Shown here: piece by piece, positions 6,753-14,458 of the stretch
Layout: the number at the start of each line of letters is the position of its first letter
How positions within the stretch are numbered: the stretch's first letter is position 1
Assembly: GCA_034436375.1 (NCBI GenBank)
Contig: DAOTVS010000335.1
Location: 1-21,209, forward strand
DNA length: 21,209 nucleotides
Source of the DNA: DAOTVS01 sp034436375
GTDB lineage: Bacteria; Chloroflexota; Anaerolineae; SpSt-313
Direction: 5' to 3'
Position numbers and translations under genes: made by a program
The notes under the pieces: model-generated
What the model was told of the DNA's origin: nothing
The model's input: the letters and a program-made list of their open reading frames with translations, nothing else
Database searches by the model: none

Positions 6753-9449
6753 CTACCCCGCCGGCACCTCATAGATCATGACCGCCGGGTTTTGATAGGC
6801 CACGGTCAGGTCGCCCCGAGAGACGAGCGCATCAAACTTGTAGCGCACATCCGGGCCATAGGCCGCTTCCTCCAGCTGGCCCACGTAGACATAGCGCACC
6901 TGCAGCTGCCGCAGAATTGACAGGGTCTCATCGAGGTCGGAGGAGCGATAGATGCTCTCGGCCAGGGCAGTGCGCTCGTTGACGATCTGGGCCGGGCGCT
7001 GCTCGTTCTCGTGCATACCCACCAGGTTGGGCAGGCCGGTATAGGCGGCAATGCGGTCGCCCCCTTCGCGGTAATAACCGATGGGCGCCTCGGCGATGAC
7101 AGGGTTGCCCTGCACATGGGTGAGCAGCCACTGGATGGCCTCCAGGTCGTAGCGCAGGGCGATGGGGTGCTGCTGGTCGGGCCAGTCATAGACGCCCGTC
7201 TGCATGTAGGCCAGGCCATTGAGGGTGCCCACGGGGGGCGGTCCGCCGGGGAAACGCTCACGGACGCGCGCGTTCACCGCGAGCGGCATATAGGCCAGGG
7301 CAGTGACGCCGCAGAAGAGCACGGCGAACGCCCAGGCCAGGCGCCGCCCCTCGCCCCGGCCGCGGGTGAGCCAAGCCCACAGTACCGGCAAGCCGGCCGC
7401 TGCCGCCAGGGCCAGCAGTACCCAGGCCTGGATGCCGAATTTGAAGACGGTGTTCATGCGCTGCCATTCGCTGCCGCGCATAAAGTCAGAGAGGAAGAAA
7501 AGCTCCGTCACTGCCAGGACGGCCGAACCGGTGAAGGCGAGCAGCCCCGCCAGCCGCTCCGCGGGCTGCGCATCGGGCCGCAGGCAGAGGTCGGCGGCCA
7601 ATGCCATGAGGGGCAGGAGCACGGCCAGCACCCACTCCCCGGCCAGCAGCGCCAGGAGGGCGAGTGCGGCCCCGGCGCCTGCGAGCAGCCAGCGCCACTG
7701 GGCCCGCGCCGAGAGGGACACGCCCAGCGCCTGCAATAGAACCCGCCGCCGGGCCGCTTTTTCGCCGCGCAGCAGCAGGAACACAGTCTGCGCCCCATCG
7801 GGCCCTCGCCACCAGCGCACCAGGAGCCAACTGTAAAGGAGCAGCAGCCACAGCCCCCACACCACCAGGAAGTAGCGCAGGCCCGTCTGATTGGGCCAAT
7901 AGACGGGCTCGGCCGATGGGGCAGCATAGTGCTGGTAGTAGGGCAGGTAGAGCGAGAAGGCCAGGGCGCCCACTGCCGCCGCCTCGACCACCCCCAGCCA
8001 CCAACCGCGGCCCGCTGCCGCCGCCTGGTAGATGAGGACGACCCCCACCAGGCCCAGGTAGGTCGGCAGGTCCCAGGTGTTCATCGGCCCCAACGCGCCA
8101 ACGAGGAGGGCAAGCAGCAGCAGAGGGAAGATGGATTCGCGCAAGACTCTGGAGCACGAAACGCGCGAAGGAGGGCGAAGGTCGCGAAGGGTTGCGTGCT
8201 TGCCCAGACTGTCTTGCCTCGGCAGACTCTCGCCATCCCCCCGCACAACGGGAGCAATGGGGGGAAAGGCCAGGTCCGCGGGCACGCCAGGAGGATCCAT
8301 TGCCTCTGGCCTCACCAGCGCACCATCCGAGTCGACAGAACTCCCCAGAGCGCACGAGTCTTCGCGTCCTTCGCGTCCCTTCGCGTCCTTCGTGCTCACC
8401 TTCGCGTTCTTCGTGCTCCAGATACCTTTCGCGCTCCCGCCCTTTGTGCCCCATACCCCCACCACCAGCACGAGCACAGCAATCGTGAACGGGATGGCCA
8501 TCATGTGTGGATGCAGGTCGGCAAAGAGAAAGCTGAAGAACGGGAACTCGTTAATCGTATAGGGGATAACGCGCGTCGCCTGATACCAGTAATCAAAGGG
8601 GGGCAGCTGCGCCCGGCCCGAAAAAAAGCGGCCCAGGCCCGTCACGAGGGCGGGCAACGCCCCCAGCAGGTTCTGCGTGGAGGGTTGGCCGCCGCCCGCA
8701 GAGACGAGCCCGGCGAGCGTCTGCACCAGCACCGTCAGATTGCCGGCCAGCGCCACACCCGCAGCGGCAGCCAGCCCCAGCCAATGCCCCCGCCGCTCAG
8801 CCAAGCGCGCGCCCAGGGCATGGCCAAAGGAAAAGGCCATGCCCACCGTCAGGGCAAAGAAGGTGGGCACCGCCAGGTTAAAGGCGACCACCGGCACGAC
8901 ACCGGTCAGCTTGATCAGCACATCGACCAGGTAAAGCCCATAGTAGTAATAGTTGATGGTGCCGCCGGCAAAGAAGGGATCGTAGGGTGGAAAGTGCACG
9001 CTCCGGGTGATCGCGTTCAGAAAGGCGATCTCCATCATCTTTTCGCCGCCAAACCAGGGCTGCCACAGGTCGGGGTTGAGCGCCCGCACCAGCACAAACG
9101 CAAAAAAAGCGCCGCTGAAGAGTGCCTCTTCCAGGAGCAAAAGACGGCCGCGCGCGCGCACCAGGCGGCCCAACTCCTGCCGCCAGCGGTAGGCCAGGGC
9201 CCCGCCCAGGGCAAGCAGCGCCGCAAGTAACAGGAGCGCGTCGGGCGCCCGGTTGCTCAGAAGGCGCGTGCTCGCCCCCAGCCAGAGCACGTAACCAACG
9301 CCCAACCAGCCCATGGCCTTGGCCAGGAGATAGCCCCGATCGGGCAGACCCCGGCAGAGGCGCACCAGGAACGGCCAGGCTCCCAGGCCCAGCAGCATGA
9401 GTGCCAGCCACCAGGCGAAGGTCGCCGCTAGAGAATCGCTAATCACCAT
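6753..9449 (-). CDS. Chlor_Arch_YYY / DUF2298 integral membrane protein with an in-frame palindromic insertion
   Basis: This is an 898-residue protein with many membrane segments. It shows the family signature INYYYYG (about 166-172), which is the YYYxG motif of TIGR03662 (function unknown). Other blocks shared with the upstream fusion protein are NPDLW, GGEK, FPPYDPFF, INEFPFFSFL..DLHPH (about 296-313), NTWDLPTYL (about 456-464) and RMNTVFKF (about 663-670). The tail is predicted soluble (EAIQWL...RYVYVGQLE). ATG 9449 is 70 nt after the upstream stop, with only a weak GGGAT ahead of it. Residues about 343-433 are low-complexity and hydrophilic (for example STKNAKVSTKDAKGREGRE). They are encoded by a repeat of exactly 273 nt, inserted where the paralogue also has a long but unrelated loop. 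The family's association with GT39-like genes suggests a part in lipid-linked glycan handling, by inference only. Confidence 0.9.
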   Translation of the reverse strand: MVISDSLAATFAWWLALMLLGLGAWPFLVRLCRGLPDRGYLLAKAMGWLGVGYVLWLGASTRLLSNRAPDALLLLAALLALGGALAYRWRQELGRLVRARGRLLLLEEALFSGAFFAFVLVRALNPDLWQPWFGGEKMMEIAFLNAITRSVHFPPYDPFFAGGTINYYYYGLYLVDVLIKLTGVVPVVAFNLAVPTFFALTVGMAFSFGHALGARLAERRGHWLGLAAAAGVALAGNLTVLVQTLAGLVSAGGGQPSTQNLLGALPALVTGLGRFFSGRAQLPPFDYWYQATRVIPYTINEFPFFSFLFADLHPHMMAIPFTIAVLVLVVGVWGTKGGSAKGIWSTKNAKVSTKDAKGREGREDSCALGSSVDSDGALVRPEAMDPPGVPADLAFPPIAPVVRGDGESLPRQDSLGKHATLRDLRPPSRVSCSRVLRESIFPLLLLALLVGALGPMNTWDLPTYLGLVGVVLIYQAAAAGRGWWLGVVEAAAVGALAFSLYLPYYQHYAAPSAEPVYWPNQTGLRYFLVVWGLWLLLLYSWLLVRWWRGPDGAQTVFLLLRGEKAARRRVLLQALGVSLSARAQWRWLLAGAGAALALLALLAGEWVLAVLLPLMALAADLCLRPDAQPAERLAGLLAFTGSAVLAVTELFFLSDFMRGSEWQRMNTVFKFGIQAWVLLALAAAAGLPVLWAWLTRGRGEGRRLAWAFAVLFCGVTALAYMPLAVNARVRERFPGGPPPVGTLNGLAYMQTGVYDWPDQQHPIALRYDLEAIQWLLTHVQGNPVIAEAPIGYYREGGDRIAAYTGLPNLVGMHENEQRPAQIVNERTALAESIYRSSDLDETLSILRQLQVRYVYVGQLEEAAYGPDVRYKFDALVSRGDLTVAYQNPAVMIYEVPAG
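8149..8421. repeat. 273-bp palindromic array of CGAAGG units inserted in frame
   Basis: The ends CTGGAGCACGAA (8149-8160) and TTCGTGCTCCAG (8410-8421) are perfect 12-bp inverted repeats. The right arm (8361-8421) has six TTCG[CT]G units spaced 9-12 nt apart. The left arm (8151-8191) has the same units inverted (CACGAA, then several GCGAAGG). The whole is 273 nt, or 91 codons, and keeps the reading frame of the YYY gene. The units resemble CACGAAGGACACGAAGG-type repeats that I recall from intergenic DNA of many environmental bacteria; that comparison is from memory. Confidence 0.8.
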
Positions 9450-9474
9450 CGGATTTCAATCCCGGCCATTGACC

Positions 9475-9513
9475 GGCGGCAGGCAAGATCATCCACGGGA
9501 GACGCCTGCCGCC
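9475..9513 (-). promoter_or_regulatory. Intercistronic hairpin between the fusion gene and the YYY gene
   Basis: GGCGGCAGGC (9475-9484) and GCCTGCCGCC (9504-9513) form a 10-bp perfect stem with a 19-nt loop. It starts 7 nt after the stop codon at 9520 in the only sizeable gap (70 nt) of this gene run. No U-tract follows on the minus strand. It may attenuate, or serve as a processing and stability element that sets different levels for the two genes. Confidence 0.6.
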
Positions 9514-9519
9514 CCAGCC

Positions 9520-12500
9520 TCAGGAAGGCGAAGGAGGCCGGGTGGAGAGTCCTCCCAGGTTCTCCTTGCGCACCCTGTAAATCGTCACTGGGCCGTTGCG
9601 GTACACCGGCTCGAAAAGCTCAGGGTGCTGGTCGAACTTGGCCAGGCCCTCGGCGCTATAGTAAGCGCGCTCCAGCTCGCCCACATAGACGTAGGAGACG
9701 TCGTAGAGCTGGAGCAACTGAGCGGCCTGGGCCACATCAGGATTATCGTACATCTGGCGCACATCATCCAGGCGCCAATCGATCATCTCACCCGAGACGA
9801 CGGCGCGCTGCTGTTTCTCGTGCCAGTCCCACCCGATGACGGTCGGCAGCCCCGTATAGATGGAGATACGCGAGCCCCAACGGTAGATGGGCGTGTTCGC
9901 CTCGAGAATGACCGGCGAGCCCTGGATGTTCTGCTCCAGCCACTGGATGGCCGCCAGATCGTTAGCCAGGTGCAGCGGCTGTTGATCGGTGTAGACGGCC
10001 GTTTTCATGTAGGCGGTGCCGTCGAGGGTGGGGCCGATGCTGCGATCAAAGCGGTCGTTAATCTTGCCATAGGTGGCACAGATCGGGTAGAGCGCCGCCC
10101 CAAAGATCAGGCAGCCCAGCGCCGCCTGCCAGAGGCCGCGCCACCGCGGCCGCCAGCGCTGCCAGCGCCGGAAGAGGACGCTCAAGCCCACCGCCGCCGC
10201 AACGCCCCAGAGGACCCACACCTGCAGGTAGAACTTGAACACCGTGTTCATGCGCCCGACATCGCCCTTGAGCACAATGACTTCGACCGCCAGCGTGAGA
10301 AGCAGCCCGCCCGCAAAGAGCAGCGCCGCAAAGCGCTCACTGAGGTCCAGGTCGCGCCGCAGGGCAACGCTCAGCGAGATCAGCGCCAGGGGCAGCACCA
10401 GGGCCACAATCCACCAGCCGGTGATGACCCCCAGAGCCGCTACAAAGAGCACCGCAATCGCCAGGACCCAACTGAGCTGATAGCCTGCCGTGGGCGTCAC
10501 CAGCAGATCGGACAGGCTGTTGTAACGCCCGAGGCGCAGGGGGTTACCCAGGCTCAGGCGCAGGCTCCGCGCCAGGGCGCCGCGCGCCTCACGGCCGAAC
10601 GCCCGGCTCACCACGTAGCTCACCAGGATCAAGAGGAAGAGCCCGTGGATCATCAGGTAATCGCCCAGCTGGGTGCGCGGCCCGTGCCACAGCTCGACCG
10701 AGGTGTAGGCGGCGCCATAGCGGCTATCGAACGGCAGGAAGAGCAGCAGGCTCACCACCGCCACGGCCACAAAACGCCCGGCCACCGGCAGCGCCTCGCG
10801 CCAAGCCACGCCATCGGAGCGCAGCATCCGCGCCAGCGCCAGGCCGGCCAGGGCGACCAGCAGATAGGTGGGGTAATCCCAGGTGTTGTTCACGCGCAGC
10901 TCACCCAGCGTGAGCGCCAAAAGCCCCAGGGTAAACCATTCGGGCCAATCCACCTCAGATACCCAGCGCCGCAGCCGGGCCCGCAGGCCTTCTTTTCTGG
11001 CCGCAGCAGCAAGCTCTTCCTCACTCTTCCAGGGCGAGGGGGGGGCGGCCACTTCCTCGGCGCCGGCAAGAAGCGCCAGCTTATCCTCCGGCGTCATATC
11101 GCCCTGCAGCCAGCCCTTTCCGGCGCCAACCCAGAGCGCCGGCAGGCCGGCTGGCCCATTCCCCAGCGCCAATCCTTTGCCCTGCAACAGCCTCCCCTCA
11201 GCGCCAGGGTCCGGCGCCGGCCCACCCCCAGGCACCACACGATCGGTCAGCCACGGCACACCGCCGACAGCGTCCTCTGCGGGCCAGGTGCTGTGGCCGA
11301 CAGGGCTGCGATCCGCGCCGCCCCGTTTGCCCTTCATCAGGCTGACGATGAGCCCCAGCGCCAGGGTCGCAAAGGGCAGCGCGATCACGTGCGCATGCAG
11401 GTCGCCATAGAGGAAGCTGAAGAAGGGGAACTCGTTGATCTCGCCGTTCCCCATCACCCGGCTGGCATTCCAGTACCACCACTCGGGCCGGAAGGGCAGG
11501 CTCTTACCGCCGATGAGCACCTGATAGAGCCCCGCCACGGCTTTGACCAGCCCATCCAGACCAGGGATGGTGCTGGTAAAGTTGAGGCCAGAGACCTCGA
11601 TAAACCCATTGACCAGTAGCCGCACTTCGCCCAGGTTGCCGAGCACCGCAATCATGAGGGCGCCCAAGAGGGCAAAGCGCGCCCCCCAGTCGAGCACGGG
11701 GGCGGGAGCTTCTTCATCCTTGCGCAGCAGGCCGCTCACCACACCATACCCCCCGGTGGCCAGAAGCGCAAAGAGCGTCGGCAGGGCCAGATTGTACGCC
11801 GTGGTGGGCACGATGGCCGTGTACTTGATCAGGGTGGCTACGATGACCTGGCCAAAGTAGTAATAGTTGATATAGCCGCCCGAGAACCAGGGGTCATAGG
11901 GCGGGAACCAGGTGCTCTTGATGACGGCGTTCAGATAGGCCAGGTCCATGGGCTTTTCGCCGCCCATAACCGGGTGCCAGAGGTCGGGGTTGCCCATGCG
12001 CACCAGCACAAAGGCGCCGAAAAAGGCCAGGAAGAGCGCCTCTTCGAAAAGAAGCGTACGCCACTCACGGCGGAAGAAGACATAGAGTGCGTCCCACTGC
12101 CGCCAGGCGATGATGGCGCTGCCTGCCAGCAGCGCCAGGGCCATCCCCAGGATCGTCAGGCGCGTGTAGGGCAGCACGTGCAGGCTGGCCGCGAGCCAGC
12201 TGAGATAGGCCACGCCCAGCATGCCCAAGGACTTGGCAAAGACATAGCCCCGGTCGCGGAAGCGCCGGAAGGCGATAAAGGCATAGGGCAGGGCGACCAG
12301 CCCCAAGAACTCGAGCACCAGGACCCACGTCAGCACCGGCAGACGGTTGGCCACAGAATCGATGTTGAACATGGCCGACCAGGTGCCGCCCGCCTGCTGC
12401 ACCAGGCTCTCCAGAGGCTTGAGCAGGAGCAGATGGTGCGAGCGCATGGTCTCCAGGGGGCTCTGTTTGATCAGGCGATCAACGTAGATGCTGCCCAGGA

Positions 12501-14454
12501 GGGCCCGCGCCTTGGCGCTGGAGTACTCGGGCGTCTTTTGCAGGATCGTCACTTTGGGGTGATCGTAGACGGTGAACGCCTCATCGGCCCCATCATCCAC
12601 GAACTGGATCGGACCCAGGTTCGGGTAGGAGGTAAAGGTCTTGATGACCTTGAACCCCAGCTCACCATCAAAGAGGTACTTGTAGTAAGCCGTGGTCAGC
12701 GGATACCGCTCCGGCAGGCGCGGGATCGAGCCATAGAGCCGGTTACTGGTAAAGATGACATAGTCGGCCTGATCCAGCCATTGGAGTATGGCATCGCGCT
12801 TTTCGGGGCTGTCCTCCGCGTAGGGATCGGTCTCCACAAGCGTGTAGAACTGGTCGGCACTCTTGCCGTCGATATTCACGGGGACGATATCATCCCAATT
12901 CTCCCAGGTGATGGCTGAACCGGCCGGGATGTTAGCATAGACCCAGCGAGAGGCCGTCACGCGGCTGAGCGGCCGCCGGTAGATGTTCGTAAAGGCCTCG
13001 GCGTAGAGCAGGGTACCGAGGACAACGACCAGCCCGGCGCCAGCAGCCAGGTAGGGCGACCAGCGGTTCAGGCGCCGCCCCCAGGCCGAGGCGTGCTGCA
13101 CAGCCCGCTCAGCCAGGCACTGGCTCTGCCGCCATAGCCAGACGACAAAGTAGGCCGCCAGCAGCACCAGCATGGGGTAGATAGGGATGAAATAACGGAT
13201 GACCTTGACAACCTGCACGCTCTGGTAGAAGAAAGTGACGGTTACCCAAACCAGAAGCAGCAGATGGTCCCACCTGCGCTTGCGGATCACCTCGACCCAG
13301 GCCACGAGCCACCCTGCCCAGGCCGCCAGGCCCAGCGGCAGGCCCATGCCCCAGAATACGATATTGTACCAGGCATAGATCACGGGCGCGCGGTCGGTCC
13401 ACTGGTGGCTGGGGGGCATATCGATCTTGCCGGTGAGGGTATCGGCGGCCGTCTGCATATTGCGCACCCAGGTGGGGTTGAGGTTGAAATCCAGCGGGCT
13501 CGGCCCGGTAAAGGCATAGGGCTGGGTAACGCGAAAGGCGAGGACTGCCACGAGCACGGCCAGGGCCAGCCACAGCCCCGCTTTGATCAGGGAGCGCAGG
13601 GCAAACAGCACCCGCGCCTCACCATCGGTCTGCATCGAGAGCGACAGGCCGGCGAACCGCCGGCGCCAGAGCACACGTGGACCAGCGGCGGGCTCCAGCG
13701 CGACGGCCAGGGCAGGCTCCTGCAGCGCTCGCATGAGGCCGGCCAGGCCCAGCACCACGACAAAAAGGGCCACACTGATCTTGCCAGCCACGGCCATGCC
13801 AAAGGCTGCACCGCCCAGTACCCAATCGTACCAGCGGCCCTCCTGCACAATGCGCACGGCAAAGAAGAGGGCGACCGTGATCATCAGGGTGATGAAGGTC
13901 TCCACGGTGTAGAAATGTGAGCTCTGGATATCGAGCACGGTACACGCCATGAGAAAAGCTGCGAGCAGCCCCGTCCAACGCCCGTAGAGTCGCCGGCCGA
14001 TAAAGTAAACCAGCGCAATCGTCAGCAGATCATAGATCGCCGAGATCACGCGCCCCACCAGGTGGACCTGGTCGTAGCCGCTCTTATCCAGGAGAATACC
14101 TGCCGCCTTGGTAATAAAGACCGGCAGGGTGCCGTAGACAAAGAAATCGTTGTCGTGGTTGTAGGGGTTCAGTGGCGACTTGGCCGTGTCAAAATACTCG
14201 GCCAGCGACTTGGGCCAGCCCAGGCGCGACGTCATGTCGGTCAAGAAGCGCTCATCGGGGTGCAGGTGGGTGTGATCATCCCAGTTGACCCCTGTGAGTC
14301 GCATCGATGCGCCCAGGATGACGATGGCCAGCAAGGCAACTCGCACAAAGCGGCGGTCCTGCATGATAACGCGCAGGCGATCGAGGACAGCGACTATCCT
14401 GCTGACTCTCGGCTCGACCGGCGCTATTGGGACTCCAGTAGAGGTTTCCTGCAT
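9520..14454 (-). CDS. Fusion of a GT39-like glycosyltransferase with a Chlor_Arch_YYY (DUF2298) domain
   Basis: This 1644-residue membrane protein has two clear halves. Residues 1 to about 690 are GT39/PMT-like: a first membrane helix (about 37-53), then HPDERF with D67-E68, FVYGTLP (105-111), many membrane segments, and a soluble end with RLYGSIPRLPERYPL and VYDHPKVTIL. The partial gene at the right edge shares that end. Residues about 700-1635 are a full YYY domain: NPDLW, GGEK, FPPYDPWF, INYYYFG (about 861-867), INEFPFFSFLYGDLHAH (about 1006-1022), NTWDYPTYL (about 1188-1196) and RMNTVFKF (about 1400-1407). A charged, proline- and glycine-rich stretch (about 1041-1165) fills the loop where the stand-alone YYY protein has its repeat insertion. 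ATG 14454 follows the upstream stop by 4 nt. The fusion argues that both activities serve one reaction or complex, probably lipid-linked sugar transfer at the membrane. The YYY function itself is unknown. Confidence 0.9.
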   Translation of the reverse strand: MQETSTGVPIAPVEPRVSRIVAVLDRLRVIMQDRRFVRVALLAIVILGASMRLTGVNWDDHTHLHPDERFLTDMTSRLGWPKSLAEYFDTAKSPLNPYNHDNDFFVYGTLPVFITKAAGILLDKSGYDQVHLVGRVISAIYDLLTIALVYFIGRRLYGRWTGLLAAFLMACTVLDIQSSHFYTVETFITLMITVALFFAVRIVQEGRWYDWVLGGAAFGMAVAGKISVALFVVVLGLAGLMRALQEPALAVALEPAAGPRVLWRRRFAGLSLSMQTDGEARVLFALRSLIKAGLWLALAVLVAVLAFRVTQPYAFTGPSPLDFNLNPTWVRNMQTAADTLTGKIDMPPSHQWTDRAPVIYAWYNIVFWGMGLPLGLAAWAGWLVAWVEVIRKRRWDHLLLLVWVTVTFFYQSVQVVKVIRYFIPIYPMLVLLAAYFVVWLWRQSQCLAERAVQHASAWGRRLNRWSPYLAAGAGLVVVLGTLLYAEAFTNIYRRPLSRVTASRWVYANIPAGSAITWENWDDIVPVNIDGKSADQFYTLVETDPYAEDSPEKRDAILQWLDQADYVIFTSNRLYGSIPRLPERYPLTTAYYKYLFDGELGFKVIKTFTSYPNLGPIQFVDDGADEAFTVYDHPKVTILQKTPEYSSAKARALLGSIYVDRLIKQSPLETMRSHHLLLLKPLESLVQQAGGTWSAMFNIDSVANRLPVLTWVLVLEFLGLVALPYAFIAFRRFRDRGYVFAKSLGMLGVAYLSWLAASLHVLPYTRLTILGMALALLAGSAIIAWRQWDALYVFFRREWRTLLFEEALFLAFFGAFVLVRMGNPDLWHPVMGGEKPMDLAYLNAVIKSTWFPPYDPWFSGGYINYYYFGQVIVATLIKYTAIVPTTAYNLALPTLFALLATGGYGVVSGLLRKDEEAPAPVLDWGARFALLGALMIAVLGNLGEVRLLVNGFIEVSGLNFTSTIPGLDGLVKAVAGLYQVLIGGKSLPFRPEWWYWNASRVMGNGEINEFPFFSFLYGDLHAHVIALPFATLALGLIVSLMKGKRGGADRSPVGHSTWPAEDAVGGVPWLTDRVVPGGGPAPDPGAEGRLLQGKGLALGNGPAGLPALWVGAGKGWLQGDMTPEDKLALLAGAEEVAAPPSPWKSEEELAAAARKEGLRARLRRWVSEVDWPEWFTLGLLALTLGELRVNNTWDYPTYLLVALAGLALARMLRSDGVAWREALPVAGRFVAVAVVSLLLFLPFDSRYGAAYTSVELWHGPRTQLGDYLMIHGLFLLILVSYVVSRAFGREARGALARSLRLSLGNPLRLGRYNSLSDLLVTPTAGYQLSWVLAIAVLFVAALGVITGWWIVALVLPLALISLSVALRRDLDLSERFAALLFAGGLLLTLAVEVIVLKGDVGRMNTVFKFYLQVWVLWGVAAAVGLSVLFRRWQRWRPRWRGLWQAALGCLIFGAALYPICATYGKINDRFDRSIGPTLDGTAYMKTAVYTDQQPLHLANDLAAIQWLEQNIQGSPVILEANTPIYRWGSRISIYTGLPTVIGWDWHEKQQRAVVSGEMIDWRLDDVRQMYDNPDVAQAAQLLQLYDVSYVYVGELERAYYSAEGLAKFDQHPELFEPVYRNGPVTIYRVRKENLGGLSTRPPSPS

Positions 14455-14458
14455 AGCT

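Noticed and set aside
8361..8421. TTCG-unit tandem array considered as a CRISPR array
   Set aside because: Units recur every 9-12 nt with no spacers, and there is an inverted counterpart at 8151-8191. This is a palindromic simple-repeat element, not CRISPR.
9397..11619. Plus-strand open frame of 740 codons
   Set aside because: It lies opposite the YYY half of the fusion gene. The protein is a low-complexity mix of Q, R, H and G with no membrane segments or domain. It is a codon-bias shadow.
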